64,000 nt of DNA from Dipteris shenzhenensis (lineage: Eukaryota; Polypodiophyta; Polypodiopsida; Gleicheniales): NCBI GenBank assembly GCA_047967505.1, contig CM106539.1. One strand, written 5' to 3'. The position numbers and the translations under genes are program-made. This document shows positions 23,801-34,185 of the stretch, in pieces. The notes beneath the pieces were generated by a model, which searched no databases, was not told the DNA's origin, and was given only the letters and a program-made list of their open reading frames with translations. Each line of letters starts with the position of its first letter. Position 1 is the first letter of the stretch.

Positions 23801-23896
23801 AGAACACATCCTTGAGATGCTGCAAGCAACTTCTGCTAACTTGGTGGCTTCACATTGAGGAGACCCTTTGGTCGGCCAGCCACTAGAGACAAACAA

Positions 23897-24038
23897 CTAC
23901 TTCTGAGCAGGAGGTGATGTCTTCTTTGTCCTACTTTTCTTGATGGTTTTGTTAGGACGTGTTGGCTCAGAAGAGGAAAGCAAAGGGTCAGAATCCTCTT
24001 TCTCACCTCCTAGCTGCTTAATCTTGAGCTTCAACTTC
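23897..24038 (-). CDS. Candidate terminal exon, Lys/Ser-rich C-terminus
   Basis: On the minus strand a polypyrimidine-like tract and acceptor (TTTTGTTGCAG, ending at 24039) precede 142 nt that are open in one phase to a TAG at 23899-23897. The translation begins KLKLKIKQLGGEKEDSDPL and ends in a basic tail with KKSRTKKTSPPAQK. Such tails are typical of nuclear proteins, but the family is not recognisable and no upstream exon was identified. It may be a fragment captured by the repeat region on its left. Confidence 0.35.
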
Positions 24039-24279
24039 CTGCAACAAAATACATGATAAAGTAGCATATGAGTCACAAAAGTTTGGCAAAATTATGTGAG
24101 ATAAAACTGAATTTTTGTGGACAAAAACATATTTTTCATGCTAAAACAAGTCATACAAACTACCAAAAACATATTTTTTACCTAAGAAAATTCACCAAAA
24201 TATACCCCAAAATAACTTGACACACACAATTTTTTGAAAAAAAATTCAAACATGGGGTCAAAAACATAAAGAAGCTATT

Positions 24280-24720
24280 AAATCCAATCCCAAGGATCAG
24301 ATGTTAGTTACAACTGTCCATGACAATTAAATTGGATCCCTGGCATCAAATTTGTATGCATATGAATGAAAATATGGTCCCCGAGATCAGATTTGGATGT
24401 AGCCATGGGTAGCACTGCATCCCAATCTGATCCTCGAGATCCAAAATCCATTGGAAGGATAAGATCTGATCTTGAGGATTAGATTAGCACGCAATTTGCA
24501 AAGGGGTTGCACTCTGATCCGATCTATGGGATCGCGGATTAGCACGCGGCTCCATGCAAATCCAATCCCAGGGATCGAATTTGTGTGCAACGTTCACACG
24601 ATTGCACACAAATTGGATCTCGGGATCATATTAGCACGCTTTTGTAGCCTAATTTGATCTCCAGGGGATCGAAATAGGCTGCAAAAGCCTGCTAATCCAA
24701 TCCCAGGGATCGGATTGGGG
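24280..24720. repeat. Palindromic, GGATC-rich degenerate array
   Basis: About 440 bp contain more than ten GATC-centred blocks of the type AATCCAATCCCAGGGATCGGATT. These are interspersed with GCACGC, and some lie in inverted arrangement. For example, CAAAAGCCTGCTAATCC pairs imperfectly with the region around TTAGCACGCTTTTG, and TTGTGTGCAACGTTCACACG is self-complementary in part. No coding sequence is present. Confidence 0.55.
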
Positions 24721-24729
24721 TGGTGATTT

Positions 24730-25297
24730 TCAAATTAAAAAAAACCCATTTATCCTATATTATGAAATTTTGTGAAACTAAAATTCATTTAATTTGAGAA
24801 AAAAATAAAAAAAGAATATAAAGATTCCACTCACTTTGTGGATTTTTCTGCCATTCTAAATGCTAGTTGTGATTTGATAGGGTATCAGAGCTAGTAAGAT
24901 AGGGGATTAGCTTCTGGGGAATAGTGAACAATGAGGGATTAGGGTTTAGGATTTGGATTTGATCATCTAAGATAATCAGAACCACCTAAATTAGTGTTTG
25001 AAGTCTAGGGTATTTAAGAAAATAATCAATTTTTTCTAATAAAGAGGTAAAAAATACGTTTTTATTTTTGGGCTCAAAATGGATAACTTTTTCATGTCCA
25101 GGGTTTTACCTTCTAAAATATGTATTTTCCAAAATATGGACCTAAAAACAAAAATTTTCAATCATTTTGATTCTTTTTTTGTTCCATTTTTAAGGGCTGG
25201 TTCATGGTGTCAATTTTTAGGGTTGGTTAAGGGTTTTGTTTAAATAAACCTGGATGATATTTGTCTATATACAGTGCCAAGCTTTTGTTTAGGCATT
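24730..25297. other. AT-rich spacer with a primer-binding-like site
   Basis: Mostly AT-rich. GGGTATCAGAGCTAG at 24880-24894 matches the initiator-tRNA-Met primer-binding site (TGGTATCAGAGC) of copia elements, so an old LTR edge may lie just upstream near 24878. No second LTR or pol fragment was found beside it. Confidence 0.3.
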
Positions 25298-26053
25298 TTC
25301 TCGTTGTGGTTGTGCACAATCTTCAACATGTTTGTCTCGGTTTGTTGATAAGATCAAAGTTGGATTTCTCTTGGTTGGTCATACTCACGATCAAATAGAT
25401 CAAATATTTAGTACATTCTCCAAGAAGCTTGGAAGAAATAATGCATTCACTTTGGAAGAGATGATGGATCTTGTGAAAGAATCTTGTACTCCATGGCCTC
25501 AAGTTTGTCACTTGAAAGAGACTTACGATTTCAGGAGATTTATTCAAGGTGGACCAAGTGATGAATGTTGCATCAAGATATTGAATGACTTGATATTTTA
25601 GCATCAATTAAACAAAAGAAAAAATCAGATCAAAGAACATATCTATATGATAAGCAATATATCCCTCTTCCCCAGATTGGGTACCCATGGATGGCTTGCA
25701 ATTTCTATCTTTCGTTCCAGTTTGTGACATTCATGCTTCAGTGCAAGAGCCTCTAGTGATTGAGAGTGAGGTAAATCAAGCACAAGCACAAGGAAGGGAT
25801 GTTGAATTGAGAGGTGCATGTCTGAGAAGAGAGGTTTGATAGAGAAGGCAAAAATTTACTCTAGAAGTATAGACAGTGGAGTGTGGTGGAATACTTTCTT
25901 TGAAGAACAAGCCCTCATCCTTGAACAGTTCAAGAGTGACACTACTACTTTGTGCAATGATTTTTTATGGCCAACACCTTGTCCTCCTTTAGAACAAGTT
26001 ATACAACCTCAGAGTCTATCACTTGAGGTTGAAGCTTTAATCAACGTACCTAC
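25298..26053 (+). pseudogene. VGHTH-motif (DUF7869-like) gene, 5' part of a split pseudogene
   Basis: The frame at 25332-25601 encodes KIKVGFLLVGHTHDQIDQIF, then SKKLGRN and a helix with EEMMDLVKES. A 'VGHTH..IDQ.FS' block like this is the core of a large uncharacterised family common in non-seed plants, oomycetes and invertebrates, called DUF7869 in domain databases as I recall, and often regarded as transposon-derived. A stop at 25599-25601 and a frameshift near 25620 break the frame, and one alternative frame reads YLYDKQYIPLPQIGYPW. At 25818-26053 a Glu/Leu-rich segment (EEQALILEQFK) continues up to the gypsy insertion and resumes at 35158. The gene is dead, and its upstream exons were not found. 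Confidence 0.55.
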
Positions 26054-27040
26054 TATTATGGATAAATTTGTCTAAGGAAAAAGGCATTAATATGTGTGTG
26101 TGTTTGTATGTGTGGCAATAGTATAATAAAATATGGTGTGCATAGGGCCCAGGGTTGAGGTGGCAGGGCATGACCATGTGCCACCCTTCCACATAAGAGG
26201 ACCCATAAGGTGCATTGTACATAATCCATGGTAGTAATATTATAAAATGTAAGGTGGCATGGCTCCTCCATGTGCCACCCCTCCACCTAGGCTGCATTTA
26301 GTGAGATATGGCTCAAAGTCCATGGGAGAAGTAATATAAAATAGGTGGAGATGGATATTATATTAGGTTATTCCCTCCATATAGGATAGGCCCATGTGGG
26401 GGAGGTATAGATAGTCCAAGGATGCAAGTTAAATAATGGGGAAAGTAGGATGAGGTGGCAAGATTCCTTGTGCCAACCCTCCACTTGTCCTCCTAGACGT
26501 TTGAACATATTATAAAATTGGGAGAGACCAAGGGAGTATCATAGACTTGAGATATGGGGCTTGATTTATGTGAAAAAATGAGGCAAAGGGTTGTCGCACA
26601 CAATTGAGAGTGCGTAACCACCTAGCCCACATGGGAGACTTTCCCACACATACCATGCATGTGGGAAGATGCATTTATTGGGAGAGAGCCCCTCTCTTGG
26701 CTATAAAAGGAGGGGGCTATTCCTTGATGAGACACACTCATTCTTGTAAAGCCACCTAGCTAGTACTTTGATTTCTCCCTTCCCTTCCTTTCAAAATAAA
26801 GCATGGTCCTCGTCTCTTGATGTCTCCATTCTTACATTCCTCCTCCCATCATGTACATGCTTCTCTTCCCCTCTACCTTTCCCCTTGTGTCATAGTCTCC
26901 CTCTTCCTTCCCTCCCCTTCTGATTTCTTTTCCCCTCCCATGATAACGCTTCGCCCTCATGTTCTCCTTTCCTCTATGGCCCTCGAGCGTTGCCATGCTT
27001 AGCATCTAGCCTCTAGTCCTGATTTCTTTTCTGGCTAATA
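26054..27040 (+). repeat. Gypsy 5' LTR
   Basis: Matches 34198-35157 over its whole length. It carries 26 bp that the 3' copy lacks (after TAAAGCC near 26754), plus a 1-bp difference in the early GT run. A TATA box (GGCTATAAAAGGAG, 26699-26712) and an AATAAA at 26795-26800 suggest U3, R and U5 in that order. Terminal pentamers TATTA/TAATA are perfectly inverted. Confidence 0.9.
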
Positions 27041-27044
27041 GAAA

Positions 27045-27062
27045 TGGTGTGGCTGCTGGGAT
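27045..27062 (+). other. Gypsy primer-binding site (candidate)
   Basis: Four bases after the 5' LTR, TGGTGTGGCTGCTGGGAT begins with the TGG expected opposite a tRNA 3' CCA. It resembles the TGGCGCCGTTGCC-type site used by Athila/Tat relatives, with several C-to-T changes. It is not the initiator-Met site. Confidence 0.45.
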
Positions 27063-27340
27063 CGAAATCTCCACAGCTAGTGGTATAAAATCTATTACTC
27101 CGACTGAGTGCGGCACTGTGGCCTCTTTCGTGCAAAGTTCTCTTCTTTTGTGCCTCTTAACTGTGTGCCTTCCCTATCTCTATGGCTGCAAAACCTCCCT
27201 GCTTTTGCACTTTCAGTCTGCCCGCTTCCTGCTCACGGTTCCTATGTGTATTCTGGTCGGCGAATCTTCTACTCGTATTGGTCGCATCTGCAGAATTGTA
27301 CCATATGTGCTTCTTCTAAGCTCCTGCGTGCGCATTCGAT

Positions 27341-27570
27341 TCGCGCATCTACTGTGTTCACCCACGTGACAGTTTTTTGGGCTCTTGCGTCTTCTAGTCG
27401 TGGACAGTTTTCTCGCTTCGCGCGTCTACTGTGTTCACCCGCACGATAATTTTCTGGGCTCCTGCATCTTCTGGTCGCGGATAGTTTTCTCGCTTCGCGC
27501 ATCTACTGTGTTCACCCGCACGACAATTTTCTGGGCTGCTATGTCTTCTGGTCGCGGATAGTTCCTCTAA
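27341..27570 (+). repeat. 77-bp tandem repeat, 3 copies, in the gypsy leader
   Basis: TCGCGCATCTACTGTGTTC starts at 27341, 27418 and 27495. Each unit runs through a TTTTCTGGGCT block and a CTTCTGGTCGCGGA block. The copies are similar but not identical. The repeat lies in the untranslated leader. Confidence 0.9.
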
Positions 27571-27647
27571 GTTTCTGCAAAACTATAACAGCTGATCTCG
27601 CGCCCCCCTCTCTCTTCTCTTTCTCTTCTCCTTCTCCTCTCCTCTCC

Positions 27648-27740
27648 TCTCTTTTTATTAAAGAGTAGGATTTGAACCCAAGACCTCCCCCTTCTCAAAA
27701 GGGAGACTTATCATTGGGCCAACAAGTTGGAAGTGATGAA
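27648..27740 (-). mobile_element. tRNA-derived SINE-like head (candidate)
   Basis: On the minus strand TTGGCCCAATGATAAGTC fits a pol III A box, and about 30 bases later GGTTCAAATCC fits a B box, at the spacing found in tRNA-derived SINEs. A CT-rich tract (27600-27650 on plus) lies at its 3' side. Anticodon-arm pairing is poor for a real tRNA, so a SINE head inserted into the gypsy leader is the better reading. Confidence 0.45.
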
Positions 27741-27904
27741 AAAGTAATGAATTTTGTTTATATATTGAAATCTCGGGAACTGTAACTCTCTAATCGTGGG
27801 GAGTTTACTCTTGCTGTAAAAAGCAAAAGTACTTCATTTCATGTGCTCTATTCACATCTCCTGCTAGATCGCCGATTCGGAACTTTTCCAAGTCCACTTC
27901 ACGG

Positions 27905-28547
27905 ATGCACACCAAACGAGGAGGGTGGATATTTATGTCACTTCTCGACGCGTTTAAGGATTTGGTGCCTGGTCCTCCACGCCTTATGGGTACCAATGCA
28001 CGAGATCTCTTCCTTGATCTTCATGTCGACCTTCAACGGCTGATTGTCCAGTGCATTGTTCAAGGAGATGACGGGTGGGATGATACACCGTGGATGATTC
28101 ATGGTGAAGAACTACTGATAGGCTGGGAGAACTTTGATTTTAATTCTACTCATTGTGTGGTGATTGAACTACTTGCTGCTTCACAGGTAATTAAAATAAT
28201 GTCCTTCATCGAAGGGTGGGATGCTCCCCAAGCTTGGGGGAGATTTGACTCATCTCCTTGTTAATTCCTGTGGATAAGCTGATCCTGAATGGTTTATTCT
28301 CAATCTCACTACAAAGGTTTCTAGGCCTCGGCTATGGTTGGTAATGTTTCGACTAAGGAATCCATTTGTACCTAATCAACCTTTTGTGCCTCATTTGGAG
28401 CTTCAAGTTGTAATTCTTTTTGGTCTAAAGATAAGCTATCAACAAAGGATTGCAAGTTTATTTGGTGCTGAATGTTTGGCTCAAGTGTTGAATTCTCCCC
28501 ACCCTCTCCTACCTATCCTAGACTACGGAGAAACTTGGGATGTCTGA
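27905..28547 (+). pseudogene. Gypsy accessory region, unknown N-terminal domain
   Basis: Two open stretches upstream of the extra RNase H appear to be one protein broken by a frameshift. The first (27905-28264) has a Trp/acid-rich segment with GDDGWDDTPWMIHGEELL and EGWDAPQAWGRF. The second (about 28290-28547) has PFVPHLELQVVILFG and LLPILDYGETWDV. I do not recognise a family. It lies between the leader and the RNase H, on the element's coding strand, so it is probably the N-terminal part of the same accessory protein. Ogre-type Tat elements also carry an ORF of unknown function before gag (established knowledge), which is the nearest parallel. Confidence 0.45.
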
Positions 28548-28556
28548 ATTTTAGTC

Positions 28557-28960
28557 TTGGTGTGATGACATATTGGATCCTTCAATTTGATGGAGCTTAC
28601 AAACCTTCGACCAAGGCTACTGGTGTGGGTGTGAAGCTCACTTCACCGGGTGGTGAGGAGTATTGTTACAGCAAGTCTGCACCTGCATGTACTTGCAATC
28701 AAGCTGAGTACTCAGCGCTCATTTTTGGGGTACAAAAGGCACAAGAACATCACGTCAAGCAACTTAAAGTGCAAGGAGATTCTCAACTTGTGTGTGAACA
28801 AGTTAGTGGAAGGTGGAAGGTGTGGAGCAAAGGCTTGGTTCCATGACATCAACAAGCATTGGAACTTTGCAACCAATTTGAAGAGGTAAAAATTCAGCAT
28901 ATCCCTCGAGCTTGAAATCTAGTTGTTGATTTCTTGGCACGTGAAACTTGTACTTCAATC
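28557..28960 (+). pseudogene. Extra RNase H (archaeal/plant-HI type) upstream of gag
   Basis: One frame encodes ILQFDGAYKPS, then a beta-hairpin-like GVGVKL...GEEYCYS, CNQAEYSALIFGVQKA, LKVQGDSQLVCEQVSG and finally NLVVDFLARE. These are the four acidic sites of type I RNase H: Asp at about 28589 (FDGA), Glu at about 28706 (QAEY), Asp at about 28778 (GDSQ) and Asp at 28928-28930. The 39- and 24-residue spacings fit the fold. QAEY and GDSQLV are characteristic of the archaeal-like RNase H that plant Tat elements acquired. Two in-frame TGA codons (28844-28846, 28913-28915) interrupt it, but the catalytic set is retained. Confidence 0.75.
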
Positions 28961-29165
28961 ACGCATGACGCGAGTGGAAGCACCACTCCAACAAAGCCGC
29001 AAGCCACGAAGGAGGGTGATCATTTGTAAGGAATGCAAAGGTTGTGGTCATCATGAAACTAAGTGTTGGGCATACTTGATACGAGTTCACCGACTTCAGA
29101 AGATCATCAGAAAGGTCCTCAAGGACATTGCTCAAAAGAGGGATGCCAGACCGCACACCCCTTGA
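28961..29165 (+). pseudogene. Zinc knuckle following the extra RNase H
   Basis: In a neighbouring frame (28923-29165), a basic stretch KPRRRVIICKECKGCGHHET and then KCW contains a CCHC knuckle (C-x2-C-x4-H-x4-C, about 29025-29068). A Lys/Arg-rich tail follows. A second, separate knuckle occurs in gag at 30424, so the element carries two. It probably forms the C-terminus of the accessory protein after a frameshift. From 29165 to 29530 I see no recognisable domain. Confidence 0.55.
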
Positions 29166-29532
29166 AGAAATAGCATGGTGACTACAAGAACTGGAAGAAG
29201 CTGAAGGTAATGTGCAAGCTCTCTAGTTGTTGACATTTGTCATGGCATTCTTGTTTGCCTTGATGAACAACCTTATGCAGCGCCGTGTCTCTAACCCTTG
29301 CTTGTAAAGATGGATGTGATATCATGAGGGTTGGTCCTTTTAAGATTGTCTATGTGCTATTCTATGCTGAAGATTCTTCCCGTGTAGTATTTCACAATAC
29401 ACTAGTCACACCCTACCCTGCCTATGTGTGCTTTGTGGATGTATCTTCACCGATTTTCGGTTCAAGCTTCCTCTTTCTATTGTTGTCCATAGATAAGCCT
29501 CGTCTTGCCTCTCTCTTTTCCATCTTCCAAGC

Positions 29533-30633
29533 ATGGCTGACATTCCCGTGTTTTGTGGATGAGTGGAAGAAAATCCAAATGAGTATCTTGTGGCCTTCAA
29601 GCGCCGTTGTGTTTCTCTCAACTTTCTTACTGAAGAGAGATGGCTGTTTGTTCTTCCCACATTTCTAGAGGGTTTGGCTCAAGTGTGGTATGAGAAGCAG
29701 GCCGAAGATGTTCGCCAATGCTGGGCAAGGTTGACAACAGCGATGATTGAGTATTTCGGCAAAGAAGAGGAGCCGGAGAATGTGTACCTACAGGTGGCAA
29801 ACTTGAAGCAATTAGAAGATGAGACGGCGCGTCGATATGTGGATCGAGCAGACGTGCTCCTGGACCGTTTAATTGCCACACAGGAGGACAATGCCAAATT
29901 TCGAGTTGGAATGACTCAACATGTGCTAGGCTACCTTATAGTAGGAGCAAGTGACGAATTCTGCCTCAAGCTTAAATGGGAGAATCTAGAAACTATGGTG
30001 CTAGCACATGAGATTGCTCCAAAGTTTGATAAAGTTCAGTCTGTCCTCGCTTCAAAGAAGATGATTGTCCCTCCGCAATCCCCTCAATTCTTGCAACAAC
30101 AACCTAGGGGGTCTAACTCAGGGGCATACCCCCACCCCTCATCAGGGATGTATCCACCGCCTCCACCTCAAATGTATGGTCCTCCCTTAGATGCTTACCC
30201 TCAACAAGGTGTATATTCTCACCCTCCACCTCGTAGATTTCCCTAGCCTCGCCCACGAGCCCCCCTCCTTTCTACTCCCTCGGCCCCTCCAACTAAAGAG
30301 GCCCCCCTTGCAACAGACCCTGGAGTCAATGACCTAGCCAAGGCCCTAAATGATCTTTGGCTTGAGATGGTGGGCATCAGAAATCAAGCCAACTGCCCTC
30401 CAAGAGACTCTGCTAATGTTGTATGCTACGAGTGCCACCAGAAGGGTCATTATCATACGGAATGTTCCAATATTCCAAGGGTGAATCTTCTAAGTGAATC
30501 AGGCACTAAGGATTCTGACGTAGAGATCCTTGACCTTGGGAAAAGAAGTCGTACCACCTCGGACCCCTCTCCAAACCGTGGACCCGGGCCACCCCAGGAA
30601 GAAGGTGTCCTTCTCAGAGCCCTCAGATGCTGA
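29533..30633 (+). pseudogene. Gypsy gag
   Basis: Starts at ATG 29533 (MADIPVFCG), meets a TGA at 29560-29562, and continues in the same frame from 29563 for 227 codons. The NPNEYL...F...C....LTEER and LEGLAQVWYEKQ segments are the retrotransposon gag (capsid) fold pattern. A Pro/Gln/Tyr-rich linker follows (about 30100-30240), then a TAG at 30244-30246, and in the same frame the zinc knuckle CYECHQKGHYHTEC (30424-30465). It would bind genomic RNA and form the particle. After about 30600 the frame shifts. Confidence 0.8.
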
Positions 30634-30859
30634 GATGGCAGACCCACCGACACAGAAAACTAAAAGATCCCGCAGGAGTAAGTGGTCACCCTCGAATTTT
30701 CCATCGGCTCGGGGCAAGAAGACTATTCAGTCGTTCAGGACCTTACTCATCGGTCTTTGAGCATCACGCTCCCTCAACTAATAGCATTAAGCCTTAAGGT
30801 GAGACGTGAGCTGTAGCAAGGTCTCTCAACAAGGAAGAGCAAGAAAAAGGAAAAGGTAC

Positions 30860-31330
30860 GAGAGGTATCTTCTATCTCTGAAGAAATTGATTGGCACCCA
30901 CATACAGTAGATGTCATCATAGATAATTGCCGTGTCAAAAATGTGTGTATTGATGGGGGAGCTGCATGTAATATCATGGTGCCCCGAATCATGAAGAAAT
31001 TGAATTTGAAATGCACAAGGCGTTCCTCCAGTCGAATCAAGGTAGCAGATGGTCGACGACTCGCCACCCTGGGAGTCATCGAGGATTTGCCCATTACTGT
31101 CAATGGGTTGACCACTACCATCAATTTCTATGTAGTGGACATCGAAGATATAGGCAGGAGTTACCCAGCCATACTCGAGAGACCATGGTTGAGAAAGAGT
31201 GATGCAGTCAGCTATTGGAAGACGGGACACATGTCTTTTGGTGCTTCTAAGGAGAAGATCCTGGTGCAACTAGAGGTGCCACGGATCCAGAAGAAGAAGA
31301 GGAGCGAGATAGTGATACTCTCTCATCCTC
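30860..31330 (+). pseudogene. Gypsy aspartic protease
   Basis: The segment from 30943 reads VCIDGGAACNIMV, the DGG(A/S) active-site variant typical of plant gypsy retropepsins, followed by VADGRRLATLGVIEDLPI and LERPWLRK. A Glu/Lys/Ser-rich linker precedes it. It lies between gag and RT as expected and in the gag frame, after a frameshifted stretch at about 30600-30860. Confidence 0.75.
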
Positions 31331-31331
31331 G

Positions 31332-32075
31332 GTGTCTGAATCAATGGAAGGATCAGACGGGGGGGAGGAGTTCTCAGATGAGGAAGTTTACATGATGGGG
31401 GTGTCTCCAACCTCGCCACCTATAGAAAAGGTAACAGCTAGTCCTCAACAACTTGAATCTATGCTTTCCCCAGACCTCACTCCAAGTGAGAAAGACAAGT
31501 TCCTAGAAATGTTCAAAGATTTCCATGACCTCTTTGCAACTAGCTACCACCACCTTCGCCATGTGACTGCCATAGAGCACAAGATAGAGCTGAAGCCTGA
31601 TGCAAATCCTGTGGCTAAGAAGTATCGGAGATTAGGGCCCCTGCAGACCGATGCTTTGCGCTCAGAGTTGCAGAAGCTTGTAGAGGCTGGGTTTATTGTT
31701 CCGGTTCACAATACTGAATGGGTTTCACCAGTGGTAGTCACCCCAAAGAAAAACAACAAGTGGCGGGTCTGCATTGACTATAAGAAACTCAATGCAGCCA
31801 CCAAGAGGGATCATCATCCTCTGCCCTTTCAAGACCTCATTCTTGAGAAGGTAAGTGGTCATGAGATGTATACTTTCTGTGATGGTTACTCTTGGTTTTA
31901 TCAAATTAGAATTGCCGAAGAAGATGTGCTTAAAACCACATTTGCCACACCCTGGGGGACATTTGCATTCAAAGTAATGCCATTTGGCCTCACCAATGCC
32001 CCTGCTACCTTTCAAAGATTTATTTATTTGGGGGATTTCTTGGAGGTGTTTTTAGATGATTTTTGTATATTCTGA
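31332..32075 (+). pseudogene. Gypsy reverse transcriptase
   Basis: The 247-codon frame contains the RT fingers and palm: KYRRLGPLQ, VEAGFIVPVHNTEWVSPVVV, KWRVCIDYKKLN, FCDGYSWFYQI, KTTFATPWGTFAFKVMPFGL, NAPATFQRF and finally VFLDDFCIF as the catalytic -DD- box. The spacer between TFQRF and FLDD is a few residues shorter than usual, suggesting a small deletion. A TGA ends the frame directly after the catalytic box, and the thumb continues from 32094. Confidence 0.88.
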
Positions 32076-32093
32076 TCACGTAAGGAGCATGTC

Positions 32094-32849
32094 ATGAAGG
32101 TTAGATTGGCCTTCCAAAGGGTCAATGATGCGAATGGCAGTCTCAACCCTGAGAAATTCACCATTGGAGCCACTCAAGGGAGGTTACTGGGACATATTGT
32201 CTCATCCGAGGGTGTCAAGCCTGACCCCGAGAAGGTAGAAGCCATTCTCAAGCTCTCCCTGCCAACAACCAAATGTCAGGTACGCTCATTTGTCAATCTA
32301 GCAGGATACTATCACCGCTTCATTGATCAATATGCTACTTTGACACAACCCATGACTATGCTATTAAAAGATGGGGTTGATTTCTCTTGGGATGAGGATT
32401 GTGATCATGGATTTGCACAAATCAAGAATGCTCTAGCTTCAGAACCCATTCTACGCAATCCAGATTGGTCAAAGACTTTCTATATCAATCCTGGGTTTGG
32501 TGAGCACACTCTGGCAGGTATTCTTCTCTAGCAAGGGGAGGATCGGTTCATGTATCCCGTTCGATTTGCTTCTCGACAATTGCTCGACACTGAGTGATGC
32601 TATTCAGAGGCTGACAAGCATGCCTTGTCTTTGGTGTTTTGCATTGAGAAATTTAAGCATTATGTGGCTGGAAAGTCCTTCATTATACTCACTAGCACTG
32701 GTCTTGCAAAACAGGTTCTTCAATCACCAAATCCCATGAGCCGGTTGGCCAAATGGTTGGCAGTTCTACAAGAATATGATTTTTCTTTCAAAATTGTAAA
32801 AGGGGGTTGTTCCAACTTGAAGAATTCTTTGATTGTTTTAGAGGAGTGA
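32094..32849 (+). pseudogene. Gypsy RT thumb and degenerate RNase H
   Basis: The thumb (GRLLGHIVSSEGVKPDPEKV, then VRSFVNLAGYYHRFI) is well preserved, followed by the usual connection to RNase H. The RNase H fold is recognisable (FASRQLL, ALSLVFCIEKFKHYVAGKS, RLAKWLAVLQEYDFSF). All four catalytic acidic positions differ: the CDAS site reads NPGF, the TEKE Glu site reads ADKH, the TDH site reads TST, and the ADxLS site reads KNSL. Stops at 32529-32531 and near 32596 add decay. Together with the intact catalytic set at 28.6-28.9 kb, this suggests RNase H function moved to the extra domain. Confidence 0.75.
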
Positions 32850-34160
32850 CTCGATGTAACCCTTGTAGAGGCCATAGAAGTTGGGGATCCATGGTATGAT
32901 GGTATCTACAGGTTTTTGACTGCTTTCTCCTTTCCTCCAGAAAGTACTAGCTATGAGAGAAAGAAGATCCGCAGAGATAGTAGGCGCTACACCCTCCTTG
33001 ATGGGGTGTTGTACCGTCAAGGCATGGATGGGGTACTAAGACGGTCCATCGATGCAGATGAAGTGCCTAAGGTATTGAAGCATTATCATGATGGATTTTG
33101 TGGAGGCCACTATGCCACCAGTGACTATACAGCTAAGAAGATTTTACATGCTGGATACTATTGGCCGACCTTGTTCAAGGATGTTACTTTGTATTGCGAA
33201 ACCTGTGAACCACCAATTCTTTGGTAGGAAGGATTTGCATCCTGGGCAACATCACCCAGTGATGTCCATCCATCCGTTTCAGCAGTGGGGAATAGATTTT
33301 GTCAGGCCCTTGCCCATGATCGCCCGTAAAAATAAGTATCTTTTGGTAGCCACTTAGTATGTCACTAAGTGGGTTGAAGCCATCACCCTCCCCACTGCAA
33401 ATGGTAAGGCAGTTTCAAATTTCATATTCAAATGTATGTGCACAAGGTTTGGGACACCCATGGAAATTGTCTCTGACCATGGGAGTCCATTCTTAAATGA
33501 GGCAGTGGAGTTACTCATGAATCACATGGGTATTGATCATCACACTTCTAGCATCTATTATCCAGCATCCATGGGTCAGACAGAGCGGACCAATGGCCTC
33601 CTTTGTAAAACCATGGGAAAAATGGCCACAGGAAACAGGAGCCAGTGGGATCAGAAGGTCACAGAAGCCGTATGGGCTTACAACATCACTCATAAAACAT
33701 CTACAGGTCACACTCCTTTTGAGTTGGTATATGGTACTGAGGCCGTTTTACCACTAGAGATAGAGATTCCAGCTTTGAGATTGGCACAAGAACAGAGGAT
33801 GATAGAAGATGAACATGTAGAGGCTCGATTGGTGCAACTTGAGAAGCTAGATGAAACTCGACGCCTTGCCCTACATCAAACAGAGATCCAAAAGAATCGA
33901 CAAAAGGCCCGCTTGGATGCTAAGATTCACAAGGGATGGGAAAGAGACTTTGATGAGGGGGATGTTGTGCTATGCTTTGATAACAGATTGGACTACCAAA
34001 TGGATAAGAAATTATTGCCACTATGGGCCGGTCCATACAAAGTCATCAAGGAACGTAGCAATGGGTCTGTACAAGTTTAGGAGCTGCATGAACCATATGG
34101 CAAGAAGGTGATCAACAAGCGTTACCTCAAGCCTTTCTTTGTGCATGATGGACCCAGGCA
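32850..34160 (+). pseudogene. Gypsy integrase
   Basis: The N-terminal HHCC zinc domain is at about 33070-33215 (KHYHDGFCGGHYA ... YCETC). The catalytic core follows in another frame (33230 on) with WGIDFVRPL (Asp), IVSDHGSPFL (Asp) and MGQTERTNG (Glu), so the DDE triad is kept. A frameshift near 33200, a TAG at 33355-33357 and a TAG at 34078-34080 break it. The C-terminal GPY motif (WAGPYKVI) is at about 34024, and there is no chromodomain. Being last in pol confirms gypsy order. Confidence 0.85.
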
Positions 34161-34185
34161 TGGAAATGCTGTGCATTCCCTGCCT

